64,000 nucleotides of DNA from CAYOWQ01 sp964407695 (GTDB taxonomy: Bacteria; Planctomycetota; Phycisphaerae; Phycisphaerales; SM1A02). The position numbers were made by a program, and so were the translations under genes. Positions 50,164-59,721 of this stretch are shown piece by piece; the first letter of the stretch is position 1, and each line of letters begins with the position of its first letter. The stretch spans positions 128,336-192,335 of the forward strand of contig CAYOWQ010000007.1 in assembly GCA_964407695.1 (NCBI GenBank), in the 5' to 3' direction. The notes beneath the pieces are model-generated. The model was not told the DNA's origin. It did not search any database and was given only the letters and a program-made list of their open reading frames with translations.

Positions 50164-50622
50164 ATGACACCCCCCGAAACCGCCACTGGGCCATCCAACC
50201 TCACCGTGCTGGCCACGGAGACGGCGAGCACCGTTGCCGGCCGCGATGGCCGAAGCACGAGCCCCGACGGCAAGATCAATCTTCAAATTTCTCCGCCGGG
50301 ATCGGGTGGTCCCGGCACCAATCCCGAGCAACTCTTCGCCGCGGGATACTCGGCGTGCTTCGGCGGGGCGATTGGTGCTGCGGCGGGGATTGAGAAGGTG
50401 CGCCTGAGCGCGAAGGACATCAAGGTGACCGCGACGGTGCATCTGAACAAGGATGATTCGGGGTTTTTCATCGACGCCGTGTTGAATGCGGAGTTGGCCG
50501 GTGTGGAGCAGGCGCTGGCGGAGAAGCTGGTGGCCAAAGCGCACACCATCTGTCCATATTCGAAGGCAACCCGCGGCAACATCAAGGTCGTGCTGCAGGC
50601 TCATGGCAAGCCGGTGAGTTGA
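50164..50622 (+). CDS. ohr: organic hydroperoxide resistance protein (Ohr/OsmC family)
   Basis: Encodes 152 aa; ATG at 50164 follows AAGGAGA at ideal spacing. The two redox cysteines are Cys65 (GTNPEQLFAAGYSACFGGA) and Cys130 (HTICPYSKATRGN), and Arg30 lies in the GRDGRSTSPDG segment that activates the thiol in this subfamily. It is a thiol peroxidase that reduces organic hydroperoxides using lipoylated partners. The neighbouring HupE-like gene is on the opposite strand and no OhrR regulator is nearby. Confidence 0.92.
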   Translation: MTPPETATGPSNLTVLATETASTVAGRDGRSTSPDGKINLQISPPGSGGPGTNPEQLFAAGYSACFGGAIGAAAGIEKVRLSAKDIKVTATVHLNKDDSGFFIDAVLNAELAGVEQALAEKLVAKAHTICPYSKATRGNIKVVLQAHGKPVS

Positions 50623-50672
50623 ACGCGAGTCGGCCACTAGACGAAGATGCCGTGGAGAGAGTTACAGTCTGC

Positions 50673-51893
50673 CTACAGGAAGAGCCGCTGGATCAACCAG
50701 TAGAGACCGACGGCAGCGATGACGGCGGAGCCGACAAGTCGAATGGCGCTCGGAGCCAGGAATGCCGGCGATGTTGCGGTCGTGTCGGCGGCGACGTCGG
50801 GTGAATGAAGATTCGGCGGTGAGGGCCGGCGGACGATAAGCCGCAGAACGATGACGATCAGCGTCACCACGGCGATCTGGCCCAGTTCAACGCCGACGTT
50901 GAAGCCGAGGAGGGCGAGCGTCCACGATTGCTCACGAATCAGTGAACCGTGAATCACTGCGGCAAAGCCGAGACCGTGCACAAGTCCGAAGACGAAGGCT
51001 TCGAGGAAACGAGCCTGAGGGGTGTGGCGGCGGATGAGGTTCTCAATCGCCACCCAGACCACGGAGAGAGCGATGGCAGCCTCGACGACCTTCTGGCTGC
51101 CGCTGACGTCAACGATCTGCAGCGAGGAGAGCGCGAGCGTCATGGAGTGGGCAATCGTGAATGCGGTGAGGACGGCGATGACGCTTCGCAGGCCTCGGGC
51201 AGCGAGAACAAGGACGGCGATGAAGGCGAGATGATCCCACCCGTCGAGAATGTGATGAATGCCGAGCCACATGAACGGGATGAGGACGCCGCGCGATGAT
51301 GGATCGGAGTGTTCGCGCGGGTGCCTGGCGCGCAGGCTGAAGTGGTGCGTGGTTCCGGCCCACTCGATGGCAACCATGTCAACATGGTCGGGGCTGGTGG
51401 TGTGAAAGAGCGAGGATTCCACGACGAGATCCTGGATGGGACACTCGGCGGAATAGTGGATGGCGACTTCAACGCTACCGGACTTGTCAGGAAGGGCAGC
51501 ATTCGAACCGGGGGCGATGTACGCAGCACTTGAGGACTCGACATCCGGGGTGAGGCTGACGCCACCGGATTGGGATCGATCGGTGTGCGTCATGATGGTC
51601 AAGTGGGCGATGATGTAGTTGAGAATGTCGCGGTGGTGGGATTCGACTTCGGCCGCGGTGATGAGGCTGTTGGAATCGCTGTCGATGTCGGGAAAGACTT
51701 CAAGGAGTGAGAGGATTTGGAATCGCGCGACCACGTGGGCACGCTTGTCAACGACGGTGATGCGGATGGTGGCGAGGGAATCGGGGTGGGCCAGGGCCCC
51801 TCGCGCAGGGAGGGCGAGAAACGCGAGGAGGATGACGGCCACCAATCGTGCGAGGCGGTTCACGCGGGATCGGATGCGAAGGGAAGGAATCAC
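50673..51893 (-). CDS. HupE/UreJ-like membrane protein with exported N-terminal domain
   Basis: Encodes 406 aa. GTG at 51893 lies inside the stop overlap with the upstream gene (GTGA), so the two are coupled. A signal segment is at about 13-33 (RLARLVAVILLAFLALPARG). Residues about 35-195 form a periplasmic domain with an Asp-rich loop (DIDSDSNSLITAAE). The C-terminal half has six or more transmembrane helices with the hallmark 'GIHHILDGWDHLAF' and 'AFTIAHSMTLALSSL', 'FVFGLVHGLGFA' motifs of HupE/UreJ, proposed nickel/cobalt permeases. Substrate unproven. Confidence 0.85.
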   Translation of the reverse strand: MIPSLRIRSRVNRLARLVAVILLAFLALPARGALAHPDSLATIRITVVDKRAHVVARFQILSLLEVFPDIDSDSNSLITAAEVESHHRDILNYIIAHLTIMTHTDRSQSGGVSLTPDVESSSAAYIAPGSNAALPDKSGSVEVAIHYSAECPIQDLVVESSLFHTTSPDHVDMVAIEWAGTTHHFSLRARHPREHSDPSSRGVLIPFMWLGIHHILDGWDHLAFIAVLVLAARGLRSVIAVLTAFTIAHSMTLALSSLQIVDVSGSQKVVEAAIALSVVWVAIENLIRRHTPQARFLEAFVFGLVHGLGFAAVIHGSLIREQSWTLALLGFNVGVELGQIAVVTLIVIVLRLIVRRPSPPNLHSPDVAADTTATSPAFLAPSAIRLVGSAVIAAVGLYWLIQRLFL

Positions 51894-52324
51894 ACGCCGT
51901 CGTCCGTGTTGCGTCGATATGGATTCTGCTCGGTGGGCGAAGGGCGAAAGGAGAATCGCCAGAACCGGATGGTCTCGGGCGTGAGTCCAAGTTCACGGCC
52001 GCGAGCGGAGTTACAGTAGATCTCGGCCTGGCGATTCTGAAATCTTCGAGCCGGCCCGTCGGGCCATTGTTTGAAGATGACCGTGGCCAATAGCACGACG
52101 CCGAGGGCAGCCGGCACGATGACCCAAGGGCTCACCCCTGCACTGAATAGAGCAGCGCCGACAACAGTGACGGCGACGGACATAGGCGCTACGAAGTATT
52201 GACCCATGGTCGTACCGTACTCTGCAGAGATCGTTTCAAGCTCCTGCCATTCGACGTCGGTCAGGGTGGGCAGTATTTCGCGGAGCTCTGCGGAGGCCAG
52301 TGGGGACAATCGTCGCCAACTCAT
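51890..52324 (-). CDS. two-helix membrane protein, unknown
   Basis: Encodes 144 aa from ATG at 52324; the longer frame upstream has no better start. The N-terminal 40 residues are acidic (SAELREILPTLTDVEWQELE). Two transmembrane segments follow (VAPMSVAVTVVGAALFSAG; VIVPAALGVVLLATVIF), then an Arg-rich soluble tail. Its stop overlaps the start of the HupE-like gene by 4 bases, so both are in one operon. Confidence 0.7.
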   Translation of the reverse strand: MSWRRLSPLASAELREILPTLTDVEWQELETISAEYGTTMGQYFVAPMSVAVTVVGAALFSAGVSPWVIVPAALGVVLLATVIFKQWPDGPARRFQNRQAEIYCNSARGRELGLTPETIRFWRFSFRPSPTEQNPYRRNTDDGV

Positions 52325-52556
52325 GGATTCATGATATTGCCGCGGGATGGGATTCTCTGTCGTTCCACAGGAGGGGTTGGGCCGGTCAGGATACTGGTGT
52401 GCCATTTGGCAGGCTTAATCCCGCGCGGGGGCCTGGAGATAAGGATCGGCGGGGTGATTCTGCAAAGCGGTTCTCGTGGTAGAGTCCCGGGGCGATGGCG
52501 CGTGTGTGCTGCGAGTCGCCGAACGCCATCGTGAAACTCATTGCAGAGGAGTACCC

Positions 52557-53336
52557 ATGAAGTCATTTTCAGGACTGGCCGTCGTGGCGGGCGCGTTTGT
52601 GGCGGGGACCATGCTTAGCGGCGTCTTCAACCTCGGAGGCATCGCCAGCGCCCAAAGCGGCGGAGAGGGAAAGTCGTCACCGACATGGGCGGCCCACGGC
52701 ACGCGGGAGCGGTTAACACCAGAGAACTGCGTGTTTGCGTTCATCGATCATCAGACAGGTCTCATGAATCTGGTCGACAATGCCCGCCCGGTCGAGTTCA
52801 AGAACATCGTGATCGGGCTGGCCAAGACGGCGAAGATCCATCAGGTGCCGGTGGTCATCACGACCAGCGCGGAATCGGGACCGAACGGACCGTTTCTGCC
52901 AGAGGTTCTGGCGCTTCATCCTCAGGCGCCGGTGATCCCGCGGCCGGGGCAGATCAACGCGTGGGATAACGAGGACTTCGTGAATGCGATCAAGAAGACC
53001 GGCCGCAAGAAGATCGTGATGTCCGGAATCACGACGGATGTGTGCGTGACGTTTGCGGCACTGTCGGCCATTGACGCGGGCTATGAGGTTTATGTTGTTA
53101 CGGATGCCTCTGGTTGCCAGAATGCCGACGTGCAGACCGCGGCGTTGACGCGGATGTCGGAAGCAGGCGCAACGATCGGCACGTGGTTTGCGATTTCGTG
53201 TGAGTTGCTCACCGACTGGCGGAACCCCGCCGGCCCTGCGACAGCGCAGCTGTTCATTGAGCACATGCCGTCGTATGCGGAGGTGTACAACAGCCACAAG
53301 GCGGCGAGTTCGAGTTCGGGCGCAAGCGGGCATTGA
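52557..53336 (+). CDS. exported isochorismatase-like cysteine hydrolase
   Basis: Encodes 259 aa from ATG at 52557, with AGAGGAG upstream. A signal-like N-terminus (FSGLAVVAGAFVAGTMLSG) ends near ASAQ at 33. The isochorismatase-like fold has catalytic Asp64 (CVFAFIDHQTGLM), a downstream Lys region (FVNAIKKTGRKKIVMSG) and nucleophile Cys163 (GITTDVCVTFAALSAI) with the cis-peptide GITT. It resembles YcaC-like hydrolases of unknown substrate. It opens a plus-strand set with an amidohydrolase and an alpha/beta hydrolase, all apparently exported; a shared degradative pathway is possible but not shown. Confidence 0.88.
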   Translation: MKSFSGLAVVAGAFVAGTMLSGVFNLGGIASAQSGGEGKSSPTWAAHGTRERLTPENCVFAFIDHQTGLMNLVDNARPVEFKNIVIGLAKTAKIHQVPVVITTSAESGPNGPFLPEVLALHPQAPVIPRPGQINAWDNEDFVNAIKKTGRKKIVMSGITTDVCVTFAALSAIDAGYEVYVVTDASGCQNADVQTAALTRMSEAGATIGTWFAISCELLTDWRNPAGPATAQLFIEHMPSYAEVYNSHKAASSSSGASGH

Positions 53337-53414
53337 TGATGCCATCGGTGAACCGTTGCCGGAGCCACGTGTTCCGGCAACGGATTCATTCGCACGGAGT
53401 GCTGGAGCGCGATC

Positions 53415-55328
53415 ATGGCGACCTCTCGACGACAGTTCCTCTCGACATCGCTTGCCGCAGGACTGGGGGTAACGCTGGCCGGCTGCCGGGCCGGTCAACC
53501 CAGTGCGGAAGCCGATGGCACCGCAGCAACCCCGGACCTGATTCTGTATCACGGACGCATCAGCACGATGAGCCCGTTGCATCGTGAGGCGACTGCGGTC
53601 GCGATGGGCAACGGCCGCGTGATGGCGGTTGGAATGGATGCTGACATTCTGAGATTGGCAGCGACGGGGACGCAGCGGATCGATCTCCATGGGCGGCGGG
53701 TGGTTCCGGGAATCAATGATTCTCACCTGCACATCATTCGCGGTGGGCTGAACTACAACATGGAACTGCGCTGGGACGGGGTTCCGAGCCTTGCGGACGC
53801 GATGCGCATGCTTCGAGAACAAGCGACTCGCACGCCGTCGGGACAATGGGTGCGAGTCATCGGCGGGTTTGCGGAGTTGCAGTTTGCGGAACGTCGGCTG
53901 CCCACGCTGGACGAGTTGAACGCGGCGGCTCCCGATACGCCAGTGTTCATCCTGCATCTCTACGACCGGGCGATGTTGAACCGGGCAGCGCTGCGCGCGG
54001 TCGGATACACCAAGGAGACTCCGGAGCCGGCGGGCGGGGTGATCGAGCGCGATCGGGAGGGGAACCCGACGGGACTGCTGCTGGCCAATCCGAATGCGTT
54101 CATTCTGTACAAGACGCTCTCGCTGGCACCGAAGCTTTCGATCGAACACCAGATGAACTCGACGCGACATTTCATGCGCGAGCTGAATCGGTTGGGGGTG
54201 ACGAGTTGTGGCGATGCGGGTGGGGGTTTCCAGAATTATCCCGAGGACTATGCGGTCATCAACGAGTTGCATCAGCGCGGTGAGATGACGCTGCGCATCG
54301 CCTACAACCTCTTTACCCAACGGCCCAGGCAGGAGCGAGAGGACTTTGCGGCGTGGACGGCAGCGAATCGCATGTACCAGGGCGATGAATTCCTGCGACT
54401 CAATGGTGCGGGAGAGATGCTGGTGTATTCGGCGGCGGACTTCGAGGATTTTCGCGTGGCCCGGCCGGACATGCCGCCCAACATGGAGGCGGAGTTGGAG
54501 TCTGTTGTGGGAATGCTGGCGAGGAATCACTGGGCGTTCCGTCTGCATGCGACGTATGACGAGACGATTTCGCGGGCACTGGATGTGTTTGAGAAGGTGA
54601 ATCGGGAAGCGCCGATCTCGGGGCTGCGATGGTTCTTCGACCATTGCGAGACGATCAGCGATCAAAACATTGATCGGATCAGGGCGCTGGGCGGTGGAAT
54701 CGCGATCCAGCACCGGATGGCGTACCAGGGCGAATACTTTGTTCAGCGATATGGACCGGGGGCTGCCGGGCGAACACCGCCAGTTCGACGGATGCTGGAA
54801 ACGGGCGTGCCGGTGGGCGGCGGCACCGATGCGACGCGTGTGGCCAGTTACAACCCCTGGGTCGGTCTCTCGTGGCTGGTGACCGGACGAACCGTTGGAG
54901 GCATGGAGCTGTATCCATCAGAGAACCTGCTGAGCCGAGAGGAGGCGTTGCACCTGTACACAGTGGGAAGCGCCTGGTTCTCACGAGAGGAGGAGCGGAA
55001 AGGAATGATCCGGGCCGGAGCACTGGCTGACGTTGCGGTGCTGTCGGAAGACTACTTTTCGGTCGAGGCGGAACGCATTCGCTCGATCGAGTCGGTCTTG
55101 ACCGTGGTTGGCGGGAGGATTGTGCACGCGGCGGAGGAATTTGCTGAATACGGGCCGCCGCCAATTCCCGTGTTGCCGGACTGGTCGCCGGTTGCGCAAT
55201 TCGGAGGGGCATTTCGCGCGAAGGGAGAAAGGGCGCAGCGGGTTGCATCTGCAGCTGGATGCTGCGGAGTGGCAGCGCCGCTTGGGGCGGATGCCGGTTT
55301 TGGCCCATGCTCATGCTGGGCGTTTTGA
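53415..55328 (+). CDS. Tat-exported amidohydrolase (YtcJ/amidohydrolase-3 type)
   Basis: Encodes 637 aa. An SRRQFL twin-arginine signal is followed by a lipobox-like LAGCRAG, so it may be a Tat-lipoprotein. The metal site motif is NDSHLHIIRGG with HxH-type ligands, and the barrel continues with DGVPSLADAMRMLREQA, LDHCETISD-like DHCETIS, and GGGTDATRVASYNPW (final Asp). Residues 40-60 hold the typical composite beta domain (DLILYHGRISTMSPL). Substrate unknown. Last residues (FGPCSCWAF) are Cys-rich and odd; the true end may be slightly different. Confidence 0.85.
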   Translation: MATSRRQFLSTSLAAGLGVTLAGCRAGQPSAEADGTAATPDLILYHGRISTMSPLHREATAVAMGNGRVMAVGMDADILRLAATGTQRIDLHGRRVVPGINDSHLHIIRGGLNYNMELRWDGVPSLADAMRMLREQATRTPSGQWVRVIGGFAELQFAERRLPTLDELNAAAPDTPVFILHLYDRAMLNRAALRAVGYTKETPEPAGGVIERDREGNPTGLLLANPNAFILYKTLSLAPKLSIEHQMNSTRHFMRELNRLGVTSCGDAGGGFQNYPEDYAVINELHQRGEMTLRIAYNLFTQRPRQEREDFAAWTAANRMYQGDEFLRLNGAGEMLVYSAADFEDFRVARPDMPPNMEAELESVVGMLARNHWAFRLHATYDETISRALDVFEKVNREAPISGLRWFFDHCETISDQNIDRIRALGGGIAIQHRMAYQGEYFVQRYGPGAAGRTPPVRRMLETGVPVGGGTDATRVASYNPWVGLSWLVTGRTVGGMELYPSENLLSREEALHLYTVGSAWFSREEERKGMIRAGALADVAVLSEDYFSVEAERIRSIESVLTVVGGRIVHAAEEFAEYGPPPIPVLPDWSPVAQFGGAFRAKGERAQRVASAAGCCGVAAPLGADAGFGPCSCWAF

Positions 55329-55400
55329 ACCCGGCGAAGGAATTGCGTTTCGTTTCGATCTGTGTGATTGGCTGAAGTTGAATGAGAAGAGGAGTCTGTC

Positions 55401-56393
55401 ATGAATCGAGGAGGAGATGGCGTTTGGAATCCCTCGCGGCGCGAGCTGATGGTAGCTGCAGGCGCAGGGGCTGTGGCAGCGCTGTCTGTGGCGTCGATCG
55501 AAGCGCGTGCACAAGGGCCATCTGCCCCCACGCAGACAGGCGGAGGGTCGGGCACGATTCGTACCAAGGACAATGCGACGATTTATTTCAAGGACTGGGG
55601 CGATCCGAGGGGAACGCCGGTGGTGTTCAGTCACGGCTGGCCCCTGACTGCTGATGCGTGGGAATCTCAAATGCTGTTCCTTGCTGAAAAGGGGTATCGG
55701 TGTATCGGGCACGACCGCCGCGGGCACGGGCGATCAAGCCAGACGTGGACGGGCAACGAGATGAACACCTATGCGGATGACCTTGCCGCGCTTGTGGAAG
55801 CGCTGGACCTGCGCGAGGCAATTCACGTGGGACATTCGACCGGCGGGGGCGAGGTCGCGCGATACATCGGTCGGCATGGGACGAGGAATTCCGGCGGTCG
55901 GGCGGCCAAGGCGGTGCTGGTGGGCGCGGTTCCGCCGATCATGGTCAGGACGGCCGCAAATCCCGCCGGGTTGCCGATTGAGGTGTTCAACGGCATGCGG
56001 CAAGCGCATCTGGCGAACCGATCGCAGTTGTACAAGGATTTGGCGTCGGGTCCCTTTTTCGGGTTCAACCGACCGGGGGCGCAACGGTCACAGGGATTGG
56101 TCGATTCGTTCTGGATGCAAGGCATGATGGCAAGCGCCAAGAGTTCCTATGACTGCATCAAGGCATTTTCGGAGACCGACTTCACCGAAGATCTGAAGAA
56201 AATCGATGTGCCGACACTGATCATTCACGGCGATGATGACCAGATCGTTCCCATCGGTGCAAGCGCGCTGCTGTCGTCGAAGCTGGTGAAGGGCGCGGTG
56301 TTGAAGATCTATGCCGGCGGCGCCCATGCGCTGGGCGATACTGAGAAGGATCGACTGAATGCCGACCTCCTGGATTTCATCGAAGCGGGGTGA
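55401..56393 (+). CDS. Tat-like exported alpha/beta hydrolase (non-haem chloroperoxidase type)
   Basis: Encodes 330 aa from ATG at 55401 with GAGGAG upstream. An SRREL twin-arginine-like signal covers residues 12-37. Residues about 55-330 are the hydrolase: oxyanion hole VFSHGWPL, GHDRRGHGRSS, nucleophile Ser146 in GHSTGGG, an acid in IHGDDDQIVP and His in GGAHALGD. This arrangement is that of cofactor-free haloperoxidases and esterases. Transcribed after the amidohydrolase with a 72-base gap. Confidence 0.88.
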   Translation: MNRGGDGVWNPSRRELMVAAGAGAVAALSVASIEARAQGPSAPTQTGGGSGTIRTKDNATIYFKDWGDPRGTPVVFSHGWPLTADAWESQMLFLAEKGYRCIGHDRRGHGRSSQTWTGNEMNTYADDLAALVEALDLREAIHVGHSTGGGEVARYIGRHGTRNSGGRAAKAVLVGAVPPIMVRTAANPAGLPIEVFNGMRQAHLANRSQLYKDLASGPFFGFNRPGAQRSQGLVDSFWMQGMMASAKSSYDCIKAFSETDFTEDLKKIDVPTLIIHGDDDQIVPIGASALLSSKLVKGAVLKIYAGGAHALGDTEKDRLNADLLDFIEAG

Positions 56394-56476
56394 GTTGAGT
56401 GGGGAGTAGGCAGAGGTCTCTGCGAGCGTCCCTCGCTGCAAACGAGCTACGATGAACTGAACGCGGGGCTCATGAA

Positions 56477-57373
56477 ATGGATGCCATGAAACGGATCGTC
56501 GTACGACGAGTGGCGCTCGCGATAGGACTCGCGATCTGCACGACGTATCTGACGGCGTGGGTGTTTTCCGCTTGGCCCGTCGGAACGTTCACTTGGGGAA
56601 CGGGGAGTGCAAGATCCACGACTCCAAGGTCCTCAGCCTTGCGCGTGAGTCCGCAGCCACGCTCAGGGGTGTATCCGCAGTGGGGCAGCCGCATTGTCGT
56701 GACCCCACGGCCGCCCGACGTCTCACGGAGGACTGGAGTCCAACGCGACAGCAAGGAGTCCTTTCAGGCGGTGCTTCACCCCGGCGGGCAACGTCGTCCC
56801 GAAGAGCCGACTCCGGAATGGGCGCCGAGTATGCGACGAGAGAGCGCGTGGTCGGTCGAGCCGGATGGACGGCTGAAGATTTCCTGTATCGAGCATCAGG
56901 CGGCGGGTTGGCCAGCGCTCGCGGTACGGTGCGATTACGAGGTAGTGCTTCGCCAGGATTCACAGACCTCCGAACTTGAGCTCGTATCAACGAAGAGCGG
57001 CGTGGTGATGTCGCCGGACCGGTGGGGTTGCATACCCATGACCCAAGAGTGGAGCGACAACATTCGCACCATCGGATTTGTGCCGGTGTGGCCGGGGTTC
57101 ATGATCAACACGTTGTTCTACCTCTGCGTGTGGCTGGTACTGAACTTCAATCCACTGCTGATCAGGCGGCTCTGGAGATGGAAGAGGGGACGATGCCTGG
57201 GATGCGGCTACGAACTCCGCCTGCTGACCGCAAGCGAGTGCCCCGAGTGCGGCCAAGCGATCGACCAACCACTCGCACCGGCGGCATCCAGCGGGGCCGG
57301 CGATGCCACGCTGGTCACAATCAAGGAAACGGCGATCCCAGAGTGTGTTGAGCGGCCGGATGCGAAGGTCTGA
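56477..57373 (+). CDS. membrane protein with zinc-ribbon C-terminus, unknown
   Basis: Encodes 298 aa. A signal or anchor helix is at about 12-34 (ALAIGLAICTTYLTAWVFSA). A long periplasmic part is followed by a second transmembrane helix near 210-230 (FMINTLFYLCVWLVLNFNPL), then a cytosolic zinc ribbon (GRCLGCGYELRLLTASECPE with Cys pairs). This ribbon near the C-terminus is frequent in planctomycete membrane proteins. No function recognised. The first ATG used is at 56477; an internal ATG is at 56486. Confidence 0.7.
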   Translation: MDAMKRIVVRRVALAIGLAICTTYLTAWVFSAWPVGTFTWGTGSARSTTPRSSALRVSPQPRSGVYPQWGSRIVVTPRPPDVSRRTGVQRDSKESFQAVLHPGGQRRPEEPTPEWAPSMRRESAWSVEPDGRLKISCIEHQAAGWPALAVRCDYEVVLRQDSQTSELELVSTKSGVVMSPDRWGCIPMTQEWSDNIRTIGFVPVWPGFMINTLFYLCVWLVLNFNPLLIRRLWRWKRGRCLGCGYELRLLTASECPECGQAIDQPLAPAASSGAGDATLVTIKETAIPECVERPDAKV

Positions 57374-57424
57374 CCGAAACTCTGGTCGAAGTCTCATGCA
57401 CAGTCTGGCCCGTGATAAGTTAGT

Positions 57425-59398
57425 TCACGTCGTTGTTGCGGAGATGGGAGCCGCCACGTCATTGCGGGGTTCGCAGGTTGAACCGGCTTTGATGGGGAAC
57501 TTCATGCAGATTGAAGTACCGTGGTCACCGGCCTGATTGAGCGGAGACTGAATGATCAACTTGCCGCCGGCGGATTCGACGAACTCCTTGACCATGCAGA
57601 GGCCGAGGCCAGAGGATTCACCCGGGCGGGTGGTATAGCCTCGCTCGGTGCACTGGCGGATGAGATCGGCGGGCATGCCCGGGCCGTCGTCGGTCACCTT
57701 GACCTCGATGGCGCCATCGATTCGTGCGATGGAGAGGGTGATGGCGCCGCCGACACCGCTGACGCGGATGGCCTTTACAGCGTTCTGCACCAGGTTGTAG
57801 ACGGCCTGGGTGAGGGCAATCTCGTTCACGCAGAGGGTGGGCAGGTTGTCGGCGCGATCGCAGGAGAACTTCAACGGCGAGGGCACGAAACTGCGCAGGA
57901 ATCGCTGCACCAGGCGGACCCACCCAGCCAGCAAGACGGGCGAGGCTGCTCCGGAAGCGGCCTTGCCGCTATCAATCTGGACCATGGTCTGGCGAAGACG
58001 CGCGGCGAGATCGCCGATGTAGCGCACACCGTCGGCGATGGCTTCGATATCCTCACGATGCGTTTCGACGAGGGCCGCCGGTTCGTTGCAATTGGCGGGA
58101 ACCGGCCGCGAGGCGGATTGTGCGTCAGCGGGTTTGACCTCCGGAAGATCGCGTTGAAGACTCCTCAAATGAATCTGCATGGGCATCAGCAGATTGCCAA
58201 GGTCGTGAGCGATGCCTTCGGCGAGCGAGCTCAACAGCAACCGCGATTCAGCGCCACGAAGCTGCTCGTACACTGACGTCAGTTCTTCCGTTCGCTCATC
58301 GAGTGCAAGTTCAAGACGTTCGCCGTGGGCCTGGAGGAGAGCCTCGGTCCGCAATCGCTGGAGCGAATCGCCCGCGGCGCGGGCGAGCAGTTCGAGGAAT
58401 TGGAGCGTACGCGGATCGACATCGTGCGGGCGGTCGAAGTGCATCGACATGACACCAAGCAAGACGCCGTTGCTTCCCAACAGCGGCACCGAGATCACCG
58501 AGCGCACACCGGCCTCGAGCAGCATCGTGAGCGAACGATGGCCGGCATAGATTTCGCTTTGTGTAATATCGGTGACGACGATGGGCCGACGACTCCTCAT
58601 CGCTTCGCCGCAGGCGGTGGCATCCGCGGCATCCACCTTGCGGAAGTACTCGAGGAACGGTCGCTCGAACCCACGGCTGGATTCAATCTCGAGCTGGCCC
58701 GCGTCATTGAGTACCTGGAAACAGCCCATGTCCGCGTTGGAGAGTTCAATGGCAGTGGCGAGGAACGCCTCACAATACTGCCGACGGTCTCTGACCGTGC
58801 GGGCACAATAATGGCCGACGTCGACGAGCAATCTCATGGCGCGGGCGTCCCGGCTCAGCAATCGGCGCTTGGCATCCTTGCGGTGATGAAGCTGCAATGC
58901 GAGGAAAGCAGCACCGGTGGCACCACCGGCGGCAAGGACGAACATGGCGATCTCCGCAACCTGAAACTCAGTCCCACCAAAGAAATGGAGCGGCAAGACC
59001 AAGACGAGGCCCAGGAGACCCGCCGCAGCAGCAGCAAGGAACGGCCCGGGGCGCACCAGCACGAGCAGGAGCAGCATGGCCATGAACAGCGTGATGAAGG
59101 GCACGCGGTCGCCGAGCAGGGGCATGAGCGGAAATCGCACCGCGACGGCAACGACCATGACGCCGATGGCAAACACATACTGTGCCCAGAGGGGCCAGTG
59201 GTCGATCGGAGTGGACCGATTCAACAGCCGGTCGTCGTCGATGGGATCCCACGGCTTGGCCAGGTCGGATTCGTGCGGGCGGTGCACATCTGCAACCGGT
59301 GCGAGACCTCTCCCGTCGGACGTTTCACCTGCCGTCAACGGCGACGACGTGGATGACTTCGAAGATGAGTTTCCTTGCGGCATGTGGGAAGGCATCAT
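57425..59398 (-). CDS. membrane GAF-domain sensor histidine kinase
   Basis: Encodes 657 aa. About four to five transmembrane helices are at about 70-165 (AQYVFAIGVMVVAVAVRFPL ... LLLLVLVRPGPFLAAA). A GAF domain follows (about 195-345; DMGCFQVLNDAGQLEIES, RSVISVPLLGSNGVLLGVM). The phospho-acceptor His lies near 397 in LAEGIAHDLGNLLMPM, and the ATP-binding N box QAVYNLVQNAVKAI, DDGPGMPADL and GLGLCMVKEFVESAGG complete the kinase. No response regulator is adjacent. A promoter with TTGGCG and TATAAT lies upstream. Confidence 0.92.
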   Translation of the reverse strand: MMPSHMPQGNSSSKSSTSSPLTAGETSDGRGLAPVADVHRPHESDLAKPWDPIDDDRLLNRSTPIDHWPLWAQYVFAIGVMVVAVAVRFPLMPLLGDRVPFITLFMAMLLLLVLVRPGPFLAAAAAGLLGLVLVLPLHFFGGTEFQVAEIAMFVLAAGGATGAAFLALQLHHRKDAKRRLLSRDARAMRLLVDVGHYCARTVRDRRQYCEAFLATAIELSNADMGCFQVLNDAGQLEIESSRGFERPFLEYFRKVDAADATACGEAMRSRRPIVVTDITQSEIYAGHRSLTMLLEAGVRSVISVPLLGSNGVLLGVMSMHFDRPHDVDPRTLQFLELLARAAGDSLQRLRTEALLQAHGERLELALDERTEELTSVYEQLRGAESRLLLSSLAEGIAHDLGNLLMPMQIHLRSLQRDLPEVKPADAQSASRPVPANCNEPAALVETHREDIEAIADGVRYIGDLAARLRQTMVQIDSGKAASGAASPVLLAGWVRLVQRFLRSFVPSPLKFSCDRADNLPTLCVNEIALTQAVYNLVQNAVKAIRVSGVGGAITLSIARIDGAIEVKVTDDGPGMPADLIRQCTERGYTTRPGESSGLGLCMVKEFVESAGGKLIIQSPLNQAGDHGTSICMKFPIKAGSTCEPRNDVAAPISATTT

Positions 59399-59721
59399 CG
59401 AACATCCAGGCAGTTGCCGGCATGCCTCGTGGCTTCCAAAATCGCGAGCTTCGTATTCGCGCGGCGTTGCAGTTCCACAGTGTCGGAAACCATGATCGAG
59501 CCGCTATCTGGCGGGTGTTCCGGGTTGTGTTCTCGAAGGTGTCCTCTCCGGCCCTGCGGCCGGCAATCTGGGTTGATTACCGCCAAAATTATAGCGTCAG
59601 ATTGTTTTTCGCCAAGAGTCCCCCCACCGCCAATCCATGAAAAAACACTCATCCACCGGCGTGCAGCGCCGAGTTTCCCTCGGCAAACCACCACCGTACC
59701 AAGCGAACAATGATGGACGAC
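59399..59721. other. leader and promoter region of the histidine kinase gene
   Basis: No gene is supported in these 323 bases. The minus-strand promoter is given separately. From a start near 59581 the leader would be about 180 nt, including a GGCCGC-centred hairpin near 59550. Confidence 0.5.
59588..59615 (-). promoter_or_regulatory. sigma-70-like promoter of the histidine kinase gene
   Basis: Read on the minus strand: TTGGCG (59610-59615), 16-base spacer, TATAAT (59588-59593). The A/T-rich spacing and perfect -10 make this the most canonical minus-strand promoter noted. Confidence 0.6.
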